64,000 nt of DNA, taken from NCBI GenBank assembly GCA_026400835.1, contig JAPLOA010000035.1, positions 62,001 to 126,000 on the forward strand, in the 5' to 3' direction. Positions 53,226-63,040 of the stretch are shown here, one piece after another. The position numbers and the translations under genes are program-made. The first letter of the stretch is position 1, and each line of letters begins with the position of its first letter. The notes beneath the pieces were generated by a model. That model was not told the DNA's origin and searched no databases. It saw only the letters and a list, made by a program, of their open reading frames with translations. Origin of the DNA: Planctomycetales bacterium (lineage in GTDB: Bacteria > Planctomycetota > Planctomycetia > Planctomycetales > Planctomycetaceae).

Positions 53226-54911
53226 ATGACTCTCCGTCAATTCATAACCTCTGTACGCTGTCATCGGAAATCGCTGTCCGTGACAGCATTCCTCGGAGTT
53301 GCCACTTCACTGAGCGGACCGGGCATTAATCTTGCCAGCGGTGATGAGCCACTTGTGACAAACGTCGGCCAGTTTCAAATTCCATTCGACGTGGAAACAG
53401 AGCCAGGCCAGAGGGCTGAGGGCTTTGCTGTACTATTCGGATCTCAGAATGGTGGAGCGAACTGGGAACAATTGCAAAGCGTGCCGGCTTCTCAGGACGC
53501 CTTCATGTTCGCTGCGCCTCGCGATGGCCGCTACTCGTTTGCAATTCGAATGACTGATCCGCAGGGGAACGTGACTCCGCCTGCGAAGAACACGGCGGCG
53601 GAACTGGACGTTGTTGTGGATACGGTTTCACCAGACCTCAAAGTGGAACTCTTTGAATCCGCCCCCGGTCAGATTCTGATCAACTGGACGTGTACCGATG
53701 CCAGTGTGAATCCTGAGACTCTTTCAATTGAATACGCCGATGGCACAAACGGACGCTGGAAACCCGTGTCCGTCGATGCCGTCGCAAATGGTCAGGCCGT
53801 AGTCCCTTCAGGGCAGGGATCCGTCATTGCAGTTCGCGCTCAGATCTCCGATGCCGCTGGTAATCGCGGAGAAGCTTCGACTCAGCTGGTGTCAAAGGGA
53901 GTATCACAGGCTCCCGCGGCTGGTCCGATGACTGTTCCTCCTGTGCCAGCCGCAATCCGTTCGACTCCGATGGGCCCATCACCATTCGGAGCATCTCCGC
54001 AAAATCAACATGCAACCAATGTTCCGGCAGGCTATCCGGCTCCAGCAATGAAAGGAGCTGTCACCCCTGTGCCGCAGACCCCTGTGCCGCAGACGCCTGT
54101 GCCGGCGGTCGGTTATCCTCAGGAAACGGCCACAACAAATTTCGTTGGAAACTATGGGGCTCCGATGAGTTCTCAGCTTTCAACGATGGCCTCAGCCTCG
54201 GCGATGCCCGGTCTTCCGGATTTTCATAACTCGATGAATTCATCCTCCGTCGGCGATGAGCAGCTCGTGAATACTCACGTGTTCGATGTTGACTATCAGG
54301 TGGAAGACGTTGGTCCATCCGGAGTCAGTGCGGTGGAACTGTTCGTGACTGAGAATGGCGGTCAGCAGTGGTTCCGATACGGGAATGACACCGACCTGCG
54401 TAGTCCCTTTCAGGTTGACGCTCAGGGCGAAGGGACGTTCGGATTTGCTGTCAGAGTTCGCAACGGTCTGGGCTTTGCCGACGCTCCACCTCAGCCGGGA
54501 CAGGCACCGGAAATTGTTGTGACCGTTGACGAGGCCGCTCCTGGCATTGAGCTGTCTCAGCCATCAGTGCGAGTCGATGGTTTCGGAACAGTGCAGCTGG
54601 CGTGGCGGGTCACCGACCTGCATCTGGCTCCGTCACCGATTCGACTGGAGTATTCAACAACTCCGAACGGCCCATGGACACCGGTCTTCGACTGGCAAGC
54701 CGATCAGGGCGGATTTGACTGGTCGATCCGGCCTGGCACTCCATCGTCCCTTTACTTCCGCCTGCTCGCTCGCGACGCCGCCGGCAACATCGGTGCCGCA
54801 CAGACGCCTCAGCCGGTCATCGTGGACCTGAAGAAACCCGTCGGCCGCCTCCTGCGAGTTCAAGCGGCGTCGCACCCCATCGCGCCGCGCAATGAGAACA
54901 ACGGTAAGTGA
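53226..54911 (+). CDS. Secreted beta-sandwich repeat protein with Pro-rich linker
   Basis: A 561-residue exported protein. The N-terminal signal is in the first ~45 residues (SLSVTAFLGVATSLSG). Four Ig/fibronectin-like segments follow in two similar halves: VGQFQIPFDVE...YSFAIRMTDPQGN and DLKVELFESAPGQILINWTCTD, then HVFDVDYQVEDVG...FGFAVRVRNGLG and GIELSQPSVRVDGFGTVQLAWRVTD. The halves are joined by a Pro/Ala-rich linker with TPVPQTPVPQTPVP repeats (about residues 280-300). The closing motif RLLARDAAGNIG mirrors QISDAAGNRG. The two halves suggest internal duplication. It is probably a cell-surface or periplasmic scaffold of unknown ligand, and is convergent with the DUF1501 gene. Confidence 0.75.
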   Translation: MTLRQFITSVRCHRKSLSVTAFLGVATSLSGPGINLASGDEPLVTNVGQFQIPFDVETEPGQRAEGFAVLFGSQNGGANWEQLQSVPASQDAFMFAAPRDGRYSFAIRMTDPQGNVTPPAKNTAAELDVVVDTVSPDLKVELFESAPGQILINWTCTDASVNPETLSIEYADGTNGRWKPVSVDAVANGQAVVPSGQGSVIAVRAQISDAAGNRGEASTQLVSKGVSQAPAAGPMTVPPVPAAIRSTPMGPSPFGASPQNQHATNVPAGYPAPAMKGAVTPVPQTPVPQTPVPAVGYPQETATTNFVGNYGAPMSSQLSTMASASAMPGLPDFHNSMNSSSVGDEQLVNTHVFDVDYQVEDVGPSGVSAVELFVTENGGQQWFRYGNDTDLRSPFQVDAQGEGTFGFAVRVRNGLGFADAPPQPGQAPEIVVTVDEAAPGIELSQPSVRVDGFGTVQLAWRVTDLHLAPSPIRLEYSTTPNGPWTPVFDWQADQGGFDWSIRPGTPSSLYFRLLARDAAGNIGAAQTPQPVIVDLKKPVGRLLRVQAASHPIAPRNENNGK

Positions 54912-54994
54912 CCATGAGTCAATCAGAGGTCTCATTAACGCAGAGACCTCACACATCATCGCAGCAGAATCACTCGCGACACAAACGCCAGTGA

Positions 54995-56296
54995 TCAGGC
55001 GAAAAGAGCGGGAATCAGCTTGCCATCTCGGACGATCATCACGGGCCGACCGGTTGGCGTATGGTATTCGTAGGTGTGGTCAATTCCGAGCGCATGATAG
55101 AAGCTGGCTGCCACGTCATCCGGTGAAAAGCCTTCGTGCTTCGGCAAACTGGCGGTTTCGTCGCTTTCCCCCAATACCTGACCGCCCTTTATTCCGCCAC
55201 CACCAAGGATCATGAACATGTTGCGTGGATAGTGGTCGCGACCAATGCGTTCTGTATTGATCTTCGGTGTGCGTCCGAATTCTCCGGTCACATAGACGAC
55301 GGTCGATTCCAGCAGACCGCGAGCCGCCAGGCCCGTGAACAGGCCGTACAAGGCTTCATCCAAAGCTGGCAATTGCTTTGTCTTCAGCGTATTCCAGTTA
55401 TCGCGGTGAGTATCCCAGCCGCCGTTCGTGACGGTGACAAAGCGAACTCCCGATTCCACAAGCCGCAGAGCCAGCAGGCAGCTTGCCCCAAGTCCGGACG
55501 AACCAAAGTCCTTCGTGAAGTCAGGAGATTCTTTACTGATATCGAACGCCTCACGAGCCTTGTTCGACGTAATAACGGTGTGGGCCTGACGACCAAACTC
55601 ATCCATGCCGTCCAGCAATTGGCTGTCTTTTTCGACATCGCTGAAAGTGCGATCAAGATTCGACAGCAGGTTGCGTCGCTTTTCAACGTCTTCAACGGTC
55701 AAGCCACCTGACATCGAGATCCCGCGAACTCGAAACGCCGATCCGATCTGTGGCGTCGTTGTCGTGTTCATCGGAGCATACTTTACTCCCAGATACCCCG
55801 GTCGCTGAGCACTGTTCGGAATTGCGACGAAAGGTGGCATCTCGGGAATCCCCGGACGTTCTTTGCTCACAACTGAACCGTAGCCAGGAAACTCCAGCGA
55901 CGGCAACGGGCGATTCCCTGTATTTACATACTTGGTGCCCAGATCATGAGCGGCTACTGAGTGAGTTACGCCCCGCAGCAACGTGAACTTGTCCATGCAG
56001 GTCGCAATCTTCGGCAGATGCTCAGAAATCTGAACACCCGGAAGGCAGGTCTGAATCGGATTGAACTCGCCGCGATATTCAGACGGGGCATTCGGCTTCA
56101 GGTCGAACGTGTCCATGTGAGAAGGACCGCCGTTCAGATTAACGAAAATCGCTGCCTTACCTTTTGCATCCGGATTGATATGACTAGCGGCCGCAAGCTG
56201 AGCATAACTGGCCAGAGACAAGCCGGTTCCACCAACCACGCCAGCCTTCAGAAAATCGCGTCGACCAACACCATCGCAGGTTCGGAAAAATGCCAT
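54995..56296 (-). CDS. DUF1501 family protein, Tat-exported
   Basis: A 433-residue DUF1501 protein of the sulfatase/alkaline-phosphatase-like fold. A Tat signal GVGRRDFLKAGVVGGTGLSLA is at the N-terminus. Landmarks are FVNLNGGPSHMDTFDLK, HDLGTKYVNTGN, TNGGWDTHRDNW, TGEFGRTPKINTERIGRDHY and a C-terminal LGIDHTYEYHTPTGRP. It starts 110 bases after the PSD1/DUF1549/DUF1553 gene and forms the usual pair with it. The two are the last genes of a putative sigma-factor operon. GGGAG lies before ATG 56296. Confidence 0.92.
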   Translation of the reverse strand: MAFFRTCDGVGRRDFLKAGVVGGTGLSLASYAQLAAASHINPDAKGKAAIFVNLNGGPSHMDTFDLKPNAPSEYRGEFNPIQTCLPGVQISEHLPKIATCMDKFTLLRGVTHSVAAHDLGTKYVNTGNRPLPSLEFPGYGSVVSKERPGIPEMPPFVAIPNSAQRPGYLGVKYAPMNTTTTPQIGSAFRVRGISMSGGLTVEDVEKRRNLLSNLDRTFSDVEKDSQLLDGMDEFGRQAHTVITSNKAREAFDISKESPDFTKDFGSSGLGASCLLALRLVESGVRFVTVTNGGWDTHRDNWNTLKTKQLPALDEALYGLFTGLAARGLLESTVVYVTGEFGRTPKINTERIGRDHYPRNMFMILGGGGIKGGQVLGESDETASLPKHEGFSPDDVAASFYHALGIDHTYEYHTPTGRPVMIVRDGKLIPALFA

Positions 56297-56405
56297 GTGA
56301 GTACTCCCGGAAATCTATTGGTAACTAGAGGTTGTCTTTAAAAATGTGAGCAGCGGATCGACTTCCGCCATTGCGGCTTACCCCGATGGCGTCGCCTGCT
56401 GAATG

Positions 56406-59228
56406 CTAATGATTCACCATAAACTCACGAGTATTCAACAGAGCCCACAGCACACCGCGAACTCCGTCCACGGCATCTTTTGACTCGGAAATGTACGCCT
56501 GAGAAGTTCGGACTTCTTCTTCTGTCGGATATCGACTCAACGTTCGCAAGTAAGCTTCGTTGATGATTTCCGTGAAGTTGACGTTCGACGCAGCAATCGC
56601 GTCAGACTTGGAAGATTCAGGGACAGCCGGAGTTGCCTCCACTTCTTCCTCTTTCACGCCAGCCTTTTCGGCCTGAGCTTTCAGTTTGGCGATCTGATCC
56701 TGGAACGACTTAATCTGGCCTTCTTTGCCCTTCTTTTCAGCTTCGGCCAGACGTTCTTTCAGCTTCTTGATCTGAACTTTGTAACGATCACGAGCCTGAT
56801 TACGCTGATCCTTCTTCGAGTCGGCCGCGTCAGCGAAAGACTTGCGAGTAAATGCGAGTGAATTCTTTGTCGCAACGTCCTGCAACCAGCCGTCACCATC
56901 ATCAATCAAGGACAACAACTGGTTGTCATTTCGCACGAAGATGGTCTGCAGCAAACTTGGTTCTTCAGTACGATCACAATCGCAATTGCTTTCGCGAGTT
57001 GATCGGCCAAACACAGTCATCGCATAGTCAGCCGGATTTCGATTTCTGTTACGAAGACCTGAGCCAGGAATCGAGACTGCTCGTTTTTCCAGTTCCGTGA
57101 CAAATTCGAGGTTTTTCGCATCATTGCGAGTCGCCTGAACCATCATGTCGTAAGCGATCTCCGCTGGGATCCGTCGTGGCACCGCGCGGCTGAAGTTACG
57201 TTCATCCAGGCGATTGGTCGAATTCGGAACCCAGCTCAGTTGATAAGTACGGCTGTTCAGAATCTCGCGATGCAACCACTTCATGTCGAAGTTGTGTTCG
57301 ATGAACCCGGCCGCCAGATAGTCCAGCAAAGCCTTGTTTACCGGTGGGTTCGCAAGGTTCATGTCATCTGAAGGCTGCACGATTCCGACGTTGAAATAGT
57401 TGGCCCAGACTCGATTGACGAACGCTCGAGCAAACAACGGATTTTCCGGAGCACGCAACCAGTCCATCAGCGGCTGACGCACATCCTCGTACTTCGTCAG
57501 ATCCACAACAGGACCGGCCAACAACCTGGCACTGGCCACAGGCGGGACGTTTCGATCGGGCTTACCGTTGTTCTTCTTTTTATCCCTGGCTTTGGCTGGT
57601 GTCGCTTTGGGCTTCACAGCATAAACTTCTGCGAACGGGATGATCTCGCCGCCCTGAACCTTCCTGGCCAGAATGTTGCGAACATCATTGCCCTTCAGGC
57701 CTTTCGTTTCTTCAAACTTCGCGACCATCGCATCATATTCGGCCTTGGCGTCCGGGCGAGTATTCTGGCGGCCTGTCGTGGCCTTAAAGAATCCCTCAAA
57801 CTGCTTGAAGTCGTCCTGAGTCCATTGGTCGAATGGATGCTTGTGACACTGTGCACACTGGATGCGAGTTCCCAGGAAGGTGTATGCAAACCCAATGACT
57901 CGATCTTCCGACGTCTGGAAGTTCTGCCGAGCCCAGAAGTGTGCGAGGCCGGAACGTTCCGCGTAACCATCCGCCCCCGGTCCGCCCTTGTGATACAGCT
58001 TTGAGATATTCTCGCAGTACTGCTGGTACGATTCACCCGGCTCACGACTGACAGCCATGACAATTCCCTCGACAATCCTGTCGTAAGGAACATTGTCACG
58101 AACTCGTTTTTCAATCCACGCATACCAGTGTTTGGACGCTTCGGTCTGTACCGGAGTCACGTTGTTCAACTTGTCATCGCTGTTACCAGTAAAGTCACAC
58201 AGCTTCGTCGTCCACCATGCAACATAACCTGGACGTTCAAGCAGTTCGTCGATCTTCAGTGTACGCTTGTCTGATCGAGTATCCGCGAGGAAAGCTTTGA
58301 TTTCGGCCGGCGTTGGCAACGTTCCAGTCACATCCAGACTGACTCGACGCAGGAATTCCGCATCTGTGCAGGTTTCAGACTGCACGATGCCGACTTTCCG
58401 CAACTTCTCAATGACCAGTTCATCAACCCTCGTCGGAGCTGCGACCTGCGGATACTTGTCCCCGAAGTTTTCGGAGACGGGGCGAATCACGGGCACTGGC
58501 ACAACCGCACTGTCATACGACGCCACAACATGCGTGTCGCCGGACGATCCTGCCAGGACAAGTCCACCCGCAGTGATGTCGGCGATCTGATCATCGTTCG
58601 TCTGGAACCGAGTCAGTGCCGTTACGTCTTCGCGAGTTCCATCCGTCCAGATCGCCACAGCCTTCAACTGCTGTTGCTGACCATCGGCCGAAAAGAGAAT
58701 CTCAGCAGGAGTTACCTCCAGCTTAGTCAATGTGGGCGGCTCTTCAACGCGAGCCGGAGCGCCGGACTGAATCCAGCGGAGCAGAACATGATGCTCCCAA
58801 CTGCCTTCCTTCAGACGCTGGCCACCTTCATGCTGAATCTGCATCAATGGCTTTGCCAGAATCAAACTCTCTGCCGGAGTTTCAGGATCCAGACGACCGT
58901 ACAATTCGTCATGATCGAGAGTAAAATCGTATCCAAACAGGCTCATGCGAAATCCGCCTCGCCCCTGGAAAGATCCATGGCAACTACGGCCGTTACATCC
59001 CAGCTTTCCGAGCAACGGAACAACGTGCTTCTGAAAATCCGGCGATTCCCCGCCTGCTTCCGCACTTGCGTAGCGTTGAGAAACAGAAGCCATGACTTCT
59101 GGGCTCGCTTCCGGAACTGCCGCCACAGCAGGAGCAGTCTGCTCCTGAGCAACCCCGATCAACGATCCGACGGCCACAGCCAGTCCGAACACGGCGACGG
59201 AAATCCATTGTTTGATGCGGATCTGCAT
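56406..59228 (-). CDS. PSD1-BIG2-DUF1549-DUF1553 protein
   Basis: A protein of about 940 residues with a signal peptide (WISVAVFGLAVAVGSLIGVA). A PSD1-like region has LGKLGCNGRSCHGSFQGRGGF. A bacterial Ig-like (BIG2) domain spans about 160-250 (LEVTPAEILFSADGQQQQLKAVAIWTDG). DUF1549 (DAEFLRRVSLDVTGTLPTPAEI) has a second haem-type motif CAQCHKHPFDQW, and DUF1553 follows (NPLFARAFVNRVWANYFNVG). A Lys/Glu-rich coiled coil of about 80 residues lies near the C-terminus (RDRYKVQIKKLKERLAEAEKK), which the other PSD1 proteins in this window lack. Start ATG 59228 is preferred over 59258. It is followed by DUF1501 and preceded 33 bases upstream by the coiled-coil gene. Confidence 0.9.
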   Translation of the reverse strand: MQIRIKQWISVAVFGLAVAVGSLIGVAQEQTAPAVAAVPEASPEVMASVSQRYASAEAGGESPDFQKHVVPLLGKLGCNGRSCHGSFQGRGGFRMSLFGYDFTLDHDELYGRLDPETPAESLILAKPLMQIQHEGGQRLKEGSWEHHVLLRWIQSGAPARVEEPPTLTKLEVTPAEILFSADGQQQQLKAVAIWTDGTREDVTALTRFQTNDDQIADITAGGLVLAGSSGDTHVVASYDSAVVPVPVIRPVSENFGDKYPQVAAPTRVDELVIEKLRKVGIVQSETCTDAEFLRRVSLDVTGTLPTPAEIKAFLADTRSDKRTLKIDELLERPGYVAWWTTKLCDFTGNSDDKLNNVTPVQTEASKHWYAWIEKRVRDNVPYDRIVEGIVMAVSREPGESYQQYCENISKLYHKGGPGADGYAERSGLAHFWARQNFQTSEDRVIGFAYTFLGTRIQCAQCHKHPFDQWTQDDFKQFEGFFKATTGRQNTRPDAKAEYDAMVAKFEETKGLKGNDVRNILARKVQGGEIIPFAEVYAVKPKATPAKARDKKKNNGKPDRNVPPVASARLLAGPVVDLTKYEDVRQPLMDWLRAPENPLFARAFVNRVWANYFNVGIVQPSDDMNLANPPVNKALLDYLAAGFIEHNFDMKWLHREILNSRTYQLSWVPNSTNRLDERNFSRAVPRRIPAEIAYDMMVQATRNDAKNLEFVTELEKRAVSIPGSGLRNRNRNPADYAMTVFGRSTRESNCDCDRTEEPSLLQTIFVRNDNQLLSLIDDGDGWLQDVATKNSLAFTRKSFADAADSKKDQRNQARDRYKVQIKKLKERLAEAEKKGKEGQIKSFQDQIAKLKAQAEKAGVKEEEVEATPAVPESSKSDAIAASNVNFTEIINEAYLRTLSRYPTEEEVRTSQAYISESKDAVDGVRGVLWALLNTREFMVNH

Positions 59229-59261
59229 GACAAACGCCTTTTCAAAATCAACAAACATAAT

Positions 59262-59957
59262 CTACTTTTTGTCCGCAGCAGCCGGGGGCCCGGAAGCCTT
59301 CTTGCCGCTGTTTTTCGGGTTTCCCGCCTTCTTCGCGAGCTGTTCCCATTCCTTATCCACCTGAGCATCCATCGGATCAGACAGAGCCGTCAACTGTTCA
59401 TCAATCTTTCGCTGTTGCTCAAGCAGACGTTCCTTGTCCGCTTTTAACTGAGCCATCTTCGCTTCGCGACGCTGCTTCAGTAAACCCCGAACCTGTGTTT
59501 CCAGTTCCGCATCACGACTCAACGACCATCGAGCCGTCAGCACTCGAATTTGCGATTCAAGCTTCCAGCTTTCCAGCTGAGCGTCGTATCGAGTCGGGTT
59601 CTTTTCGCGAGTAATCTCCAGTTGCTGCAACTGCTTGTTCAAGTCTCTTATTGCTCGGACGAATTCATTTGGGCGAGATTTCTCAAGCTGCTCCAGGAGA
59701 CGAGCCAGTTCCGGATGATGCTGAGTTGCAAACTCCATGGCCGCTTTACGATCTGCCTCGGACTTTTCTATCCGGGATCTCTGCTCGCCCTGGTCCGGCT
59801 TGTCAGGTTCCTCGACCCTCGACTTTTCCTCGGGCTTTTTTTCCTCAGGCTTCTTCTCATCCGCCGAAGTCTGCGCTACGAAAGCCTGAAACGGTATCTG
59901 TACTCCAGACCCGAGTCCCACGATCGCAACAGCAAACAAAGCCAACAGTCTCATCAA
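59262..59957 (-). CDS. Secreted coiled-coil protein
   Basis: A 231-residue protein with a signal peptide (MRLLALFAVAIVGLGSGVQIPFQA). A Lys/Glu/Pro-rich stretch (EKKPEEKKPEEKSRVEEPDK) is followed by about 150 residues of heptad-like coiled coil rich in Gln/Leu/Arg, then a Lys/Pro/Ala tail. It starts about 116 bases after the anti-sigma-like gene and ends 33 bases before the PSD1 gene, all on the same strand. Its position suggests a periplasmic partner of the PSD1 protein, whose own C-terminus also carries a coiled coil. The family is not recognised. Confidence 0.78.
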   Translation of the reverse strand: MMRLLALFAVAIVGLGSGVQIPFQAFVAQTSADEKKPEEKKPEEKSRVEEPDKPDQGEQRSRIEKSEADRKAAMEFATQHHPELARLLEQLEKSRPNEFVRAIRDLNKQLQQLEITREKNPTRYDAQLESWKLESQIRVLTARWSLSRDAELETQVRGLLKQRREAKMAQLKADKERLLEQQRKIDEQLTALSDPMDAQVDKEWEQLAKKAGNPKNSGKKASGPPAAADKK

Positions 59958-60073
59958 TTCAACTCTCCGATGGTCAACTTACCTGGCACTGAACCATTCC
60001 GTCAAAAATCTTCGCCACCGAGTTTACACCGGTGGTTCAACGGCTTCTGCACCACGACTTCGTCTCCGGGTCA

Positions 60074-60661
60074 CTAATAAACATCGGATTCCTCTTTCGA
60101 CTGCGGCTGACCACTACCGTCCTCCAGCTCGATCGCCATCAACAACCATTCCGGGGTTGCCACTTCCGACAAGGCCGGATCCACATCCATTTCAACATCC
60201 TGCAATGCCAGCAGATCTGTAGCTTCCGATTCCGAAATCAAATCCGCAAGAGCATCCACCGTCTCTGCATTCACGACAGTCAACTCCCCGGAGGATCGCC
60301 CACCGGAGCCAGTCGCAAAAGTCAGCAGAATTCCCGCGAGCCCCAGTCCGGCCAGGCTCACTGCGATGTGAGACACTTGAGAACGAACCGAGATAAATCC
60401 TGGCGTTACATCCACCACTGACAGCTTAACCACAGCCGGAGCAGTCTCGGCAGATGACTCGCGGCAAGCCACTGCGATCCCGGCCTGCAGGCGAGTCGCA
60501 CTCAGGACCAGTTCACACAGTTCCGCGTCATCCAGCATCGCCAGTTCAAAAGCATCGACGTCAGATTCGGAAAGCTCACCGAGCACATACTGGGCCGCTC
60601 GCCAGGCACGCTCGTCGGCAGCGATTCCGGTTGTCTCTGAAGTTTGCAGTTCGCTCGTCAT
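60074..60661 (-). CDS. Anti-sigma-factor-like membrane protein
   Basis: A 195-residue protein. The cytoplasmic N-terminus (ERAWRAAQYVLGELSESDVDAFELAMLDDAELCELV) looks like the anti-sigma fold found with ECF factors, without a zinc-binding HxxxCxxC motif. One membrane helix follows (HIAVSLAGLGLAGILLTFATG, about 117-137), then an acidic extracytoplasmic tail (EMDVDPALSEVATPEWLLMAIELEDG). It begins 32 bases after the ECF sigma gene. ATG 60661 avoids the overlap that the longer frame from 60760 would have. By family logic it holds the sigma factor inactive until an envelope signal arrives. Confidence 0.78.
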   Translation of the reverse strand: MTSELQTSETTGIAADERAWRAAQYVLGELSESDVDAFELAMLDDAELCELVLSATRLQAGIAVACRESSAETAPAVVKLSVVDVTPGFISVRSQVSHIAVSLAGLGLAGILLTFATGSGGRSSGELTVVNAETVDALADLISESEATDLLALQDVEMDVDPALSEVATPEWLLMAIELEDGSGQPQSKEESDVY

Positions 60662-60693
60662 ATCAGTCCCAGCCCGTCTTTCGGAAGCATCAG

Positions 60694-61320
60694 CTAATTG
60701 ACCCACAATTCTCTGAGCCCGGAGTCTTCTCTCAGCCGCATCAGAGCTCGACGCATCCACGTCAGAACTGTCCCGAGCGGCAATTTCATTTCGGCAGCTA
60801 TTTCGGCAAATCCCTGCCCTTCGTAAATCCTTCGCCGAACCACTTCCTGTTGATCCGCCGGCAACTTTTCCAATGAGCGACGAATAGCCACCGCCAAATC
60901 ATCATTCACAAGAACCGCATCCACCATCCACATCAAATCATTCGACCGCCCGGAAGCGTCCACGGCCTGCAAGCCAGCACCCTGATCAATCAACTTCTGC
61001 CGCTGCACAGTTTCGCGACGCATCTCCCGACGAATCTGGCGACCCTCGTTCAAGGCCACCTGAAACAACCAGCCTCGCAAAGTGTCCTTCCGCCCCGACT
61101 GAATGGTTTCAATGGCCCGCACGACTGTTCTCTGAAATGCATCTTCTGCCAGATGACGATCCTTCAGGACCCCCGCGAGAAATGTCTTGAGATCTGCTTC
61201 CCACTGAACGCAGGCCGCCTCAATAATTTCGCGAGTTGCCGCGCAATCCCCGGAGACCGCTTGTTGCCAATCAAGAGATTGTTGCGAACTGGCAGAACTC
61301 TCTGGTTCCATCTGCGACAA
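60694..61320 (-). CDS. ECF-type RNA polymerase sigma factor
   Basis: A 208-residue ECF (sigma-70 group 4) factor. Region 2 has HLAEDAFQRTVVRAIETIQS and TLRGWLFQVALNEGRQIRRE. Region 4 has LEKLPADQQEVVRRRIYEGQGFAEIAAEMKLPLGTVLTWMRRALMRLRE with a clear helix-turn-helix. TTG 61320 has GGAGG 7 bases upstream and is preferred; TTG 61326 and ATG 61311 are in frame. It heads a collinear run with the anti-sigma-like gene, coiled-coil protein, PSD1 protein and DUF1501. ECF factors commonly control their own operon; the promoter upstream of 61320 was not resolved by eye. Confidence 0.9.
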   Translation of the reverse strand: MSQMEPESSASSQQSLDWQQAVSGDCAATREIIEAACVQWEADLKTFLAGVLKDRHLAEDAFQRTVVRAIETIQSGRKDTLRGWLFQVALNEGRQIRREMRRETVQRQKLIDQGAGLQAVDASGRSNDLMWMVDAVLVNDDLAVAIRRSLEKLPADQQEVVRRRIYEGQGFAEIAAEMKLPLGTVLTWMRRALMRLREDSGLRELWVN

Positions 61321-61587
61321 CGACAATCCTCCGAATACCGCACCTGACAGGAAAACGATGCCCGGCCTTCGGGAATTATTTCAGCATTTTTCGAGCTGCG
61401 AGAGAATTCCTGGCCACGTTTGTTCGGCAAAACATGCCTAACTGTCGTCATCGTCCAACTCAACTGTCTCGTTTTTGCGTCATGAGGGCCAGATGTCTTG
61501 TAAAGCCGCCAATGAGCCCCTAACATCCCGCCCCGGAAAACAGCTCCTTGGCACGACTCAGTTTACTGACCGTTTCACTCGCTGTTT

Positions 61588-61660
61588 GGGCAGATAGCTC
61601 AGTTGGTAGAGCACAGGACTGAAAATCCTGGTGTCGGGGGTTCGATTCCCCCTCTGCCCA
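61588..61660 (+). tRNA. tRNA-Phe (GAA)
   Basis: A 73-base cloverleaf. The acceptor arm GGGCAGA/TCTGCCC has discriminator A. D-stem GCTC/GAGC. Anticodon stem CAGGA/TCCTG with loop CTGAAAA gives anticodon GAA. A 5-base variable loop is followed by TPsiC stem GGGGG/CCCCC with TTCGATT. CCA is not encoded. The 3' end faces a tyrosine integrase gene 76 bases away, which marks it as the likely integration site. Confidence 0.97.
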
Positions 61661-61735
61661 TTCGATAAAACAAAGGGTTTCCGAGAAAATCGGGAACCCT
61701 TTGTTCGTTGAATACCGCCATTCATACCGCCATTC

Positions 61736-62893
61736 TCATTCTGTGGCGGTATCGTCGTCGATCGGCTGAAAGAGACTGGCAGTTGCCGCCGTCACCTTTG
61801 CCATCCCTGTACGCGTCGCATGTGCGTAGATTTTCGACGTCACAACTGAACTGGCATGGCCGAGCAACTCCGACACGTTGTTGATCGGAATGCCGCTTTC
61901 CAGAAGTAGCGTTGCGGTCGTGTGTCGCATCTCATGCCAAACGAGAACAGGAACCTTTGCCTTCTCACACAATGGCTTAAACGTCCTGCTGACCAGATTG
62001 TTCCGGTTGATGATCTTCCCTGCATGGTTGACGAACACGAGGTTATCGCCTGCCGTTGGGTGTCCGTCCATCATCATCTTGGCTCTGTGCTTGTCCAGGG
62101 CTTCCATAACGTAAGGCGGCACGACGATTGAACGATTCCCCGCGTCTGTCTTCGGAACCTCTCCAATCGTCGCCTTGCCTTTGTTGTCGGTCAACGTCCG
62201 GGAAATGCCGATCTCGTTTTTCGTCCAGTCGATATCGGACCAATATAACGCCAGGGATTCGCCTTGCCGCATTCCCGTGAACATGGCGAGTGCGAACAGG
62301 GCAAACCAGCGATGCCCCGCCACATGCTTCAGGAATGCCTGAGATTGTTCGGCAGTCCAGACGGTTCGCTTCGCTTTTGTCAGTCGTGGCTTGTCTGACT
62401 TTGAACAGGGATTGAAGCCGATCAAATCCCGTTTGACCGCATCATTGAGAGACTTACTCAGGACTGCAAAAATCTTCTGCTGACTGGCGGCTGAATACTC
62501 ATCTTTTGCCGCTGTGCTGATAACGCTGTCGATGTGCAGCCCTGTCAGTTGCTGTAGCCTTACCTTGCCGATCAGAGGATTGATCTTCGTCCGGATATCC
62601 TGCTGATATCGGTCTTTTGTGGACGTCGCCGCCTTGCTGATGTTCTCAATCCAAAACTTGAGATACTCTTCAACAGTCGTTCTGTTCGCTGTCGGAAGTC
62701 TGCCAGCGTCGTTTGCCGTTTGTGCGTTGCGGAGTTTCTTTTGAACCTCCTGCTTTGTCTTGCCGTAGATATCTTTGCGTCTACGTTTCCCGTCCGGACT
62801 GACCCCCAGGGAAATTGTTGCCCGCCAGCTACCGTCCGGCCGCTGCTGAATCGAGCCTTCGCCACGTCCACGACTACGCTCTTTCTTCGCCAT
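61736..62893 (-). CDS. Tyrosine site-specific integrase
   Basis: A 385-residue phage-type integrase. The N-terminal AP2-like arm-binding segment has GEGSIQQRPDGSWRATISLG, then a SAM-like core-binding domain (TVEEYLKFWIENISK...). The catalytic domain has Arg209 (FTGMRQGESLAL), His320-x-x-Arg323 (WHEMRHTTATLLLESG), His346 (LLGHAS) and nucleophile Tyr356 (SKIYAHAT). All look intact. ATG 62893 has GAGGAG 7 bases upstream; GTG 62902 is in frame. The 3' end of the gene points to tRNA-Phe. Confidence 0.93.
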   Translation of the reverse strand: MAKKERSRGRGEGSIQQRPDGSWRATISLGVSPDGKRRRKDIYGKTKQEVQKKLRNAQTANDAGRLPTANRTTVEEYLKFWIENISKAATSTKDRYQQDIRTKINPLIGKVRLQQLTGLHIDSVISTAAKDEYSAASQQKIFAVLSKSLNDAVKRDLIGFNPCSKSDKPRLTKAKRTVWTAEQSQAFLKHVAGHRWFALFALAMFTGMRQGESLALYWSDIDWTKNEIGISRTLTDNKGKATIGEVPKTDAGNRSIVVPPYVMEALDKHRAKMMMDGHPTAGDNLVFVNHAGKIINRNNLVSRTFKPLCEKAKVPVLVWHEMRHTTATLLLESGIPINNVSELLGHASSVVTSKIYAHATRTGMAKVTAATASLFQPIDDDTATE

Positions 62894-63040
62894 CGTTGCC
62901 ACTCCTCACAAAAGTGATCTCACAGATTGAAAAACGGGAAACTGACTGTGAGGAACAGCTTGTCGGCTTCGGTTAATTACTCCGAGCCTATCCCGCTGAA
63001 TCAGTATCGTCGTTTATCGCTGTCGCTGTCCAGTCCTGCC

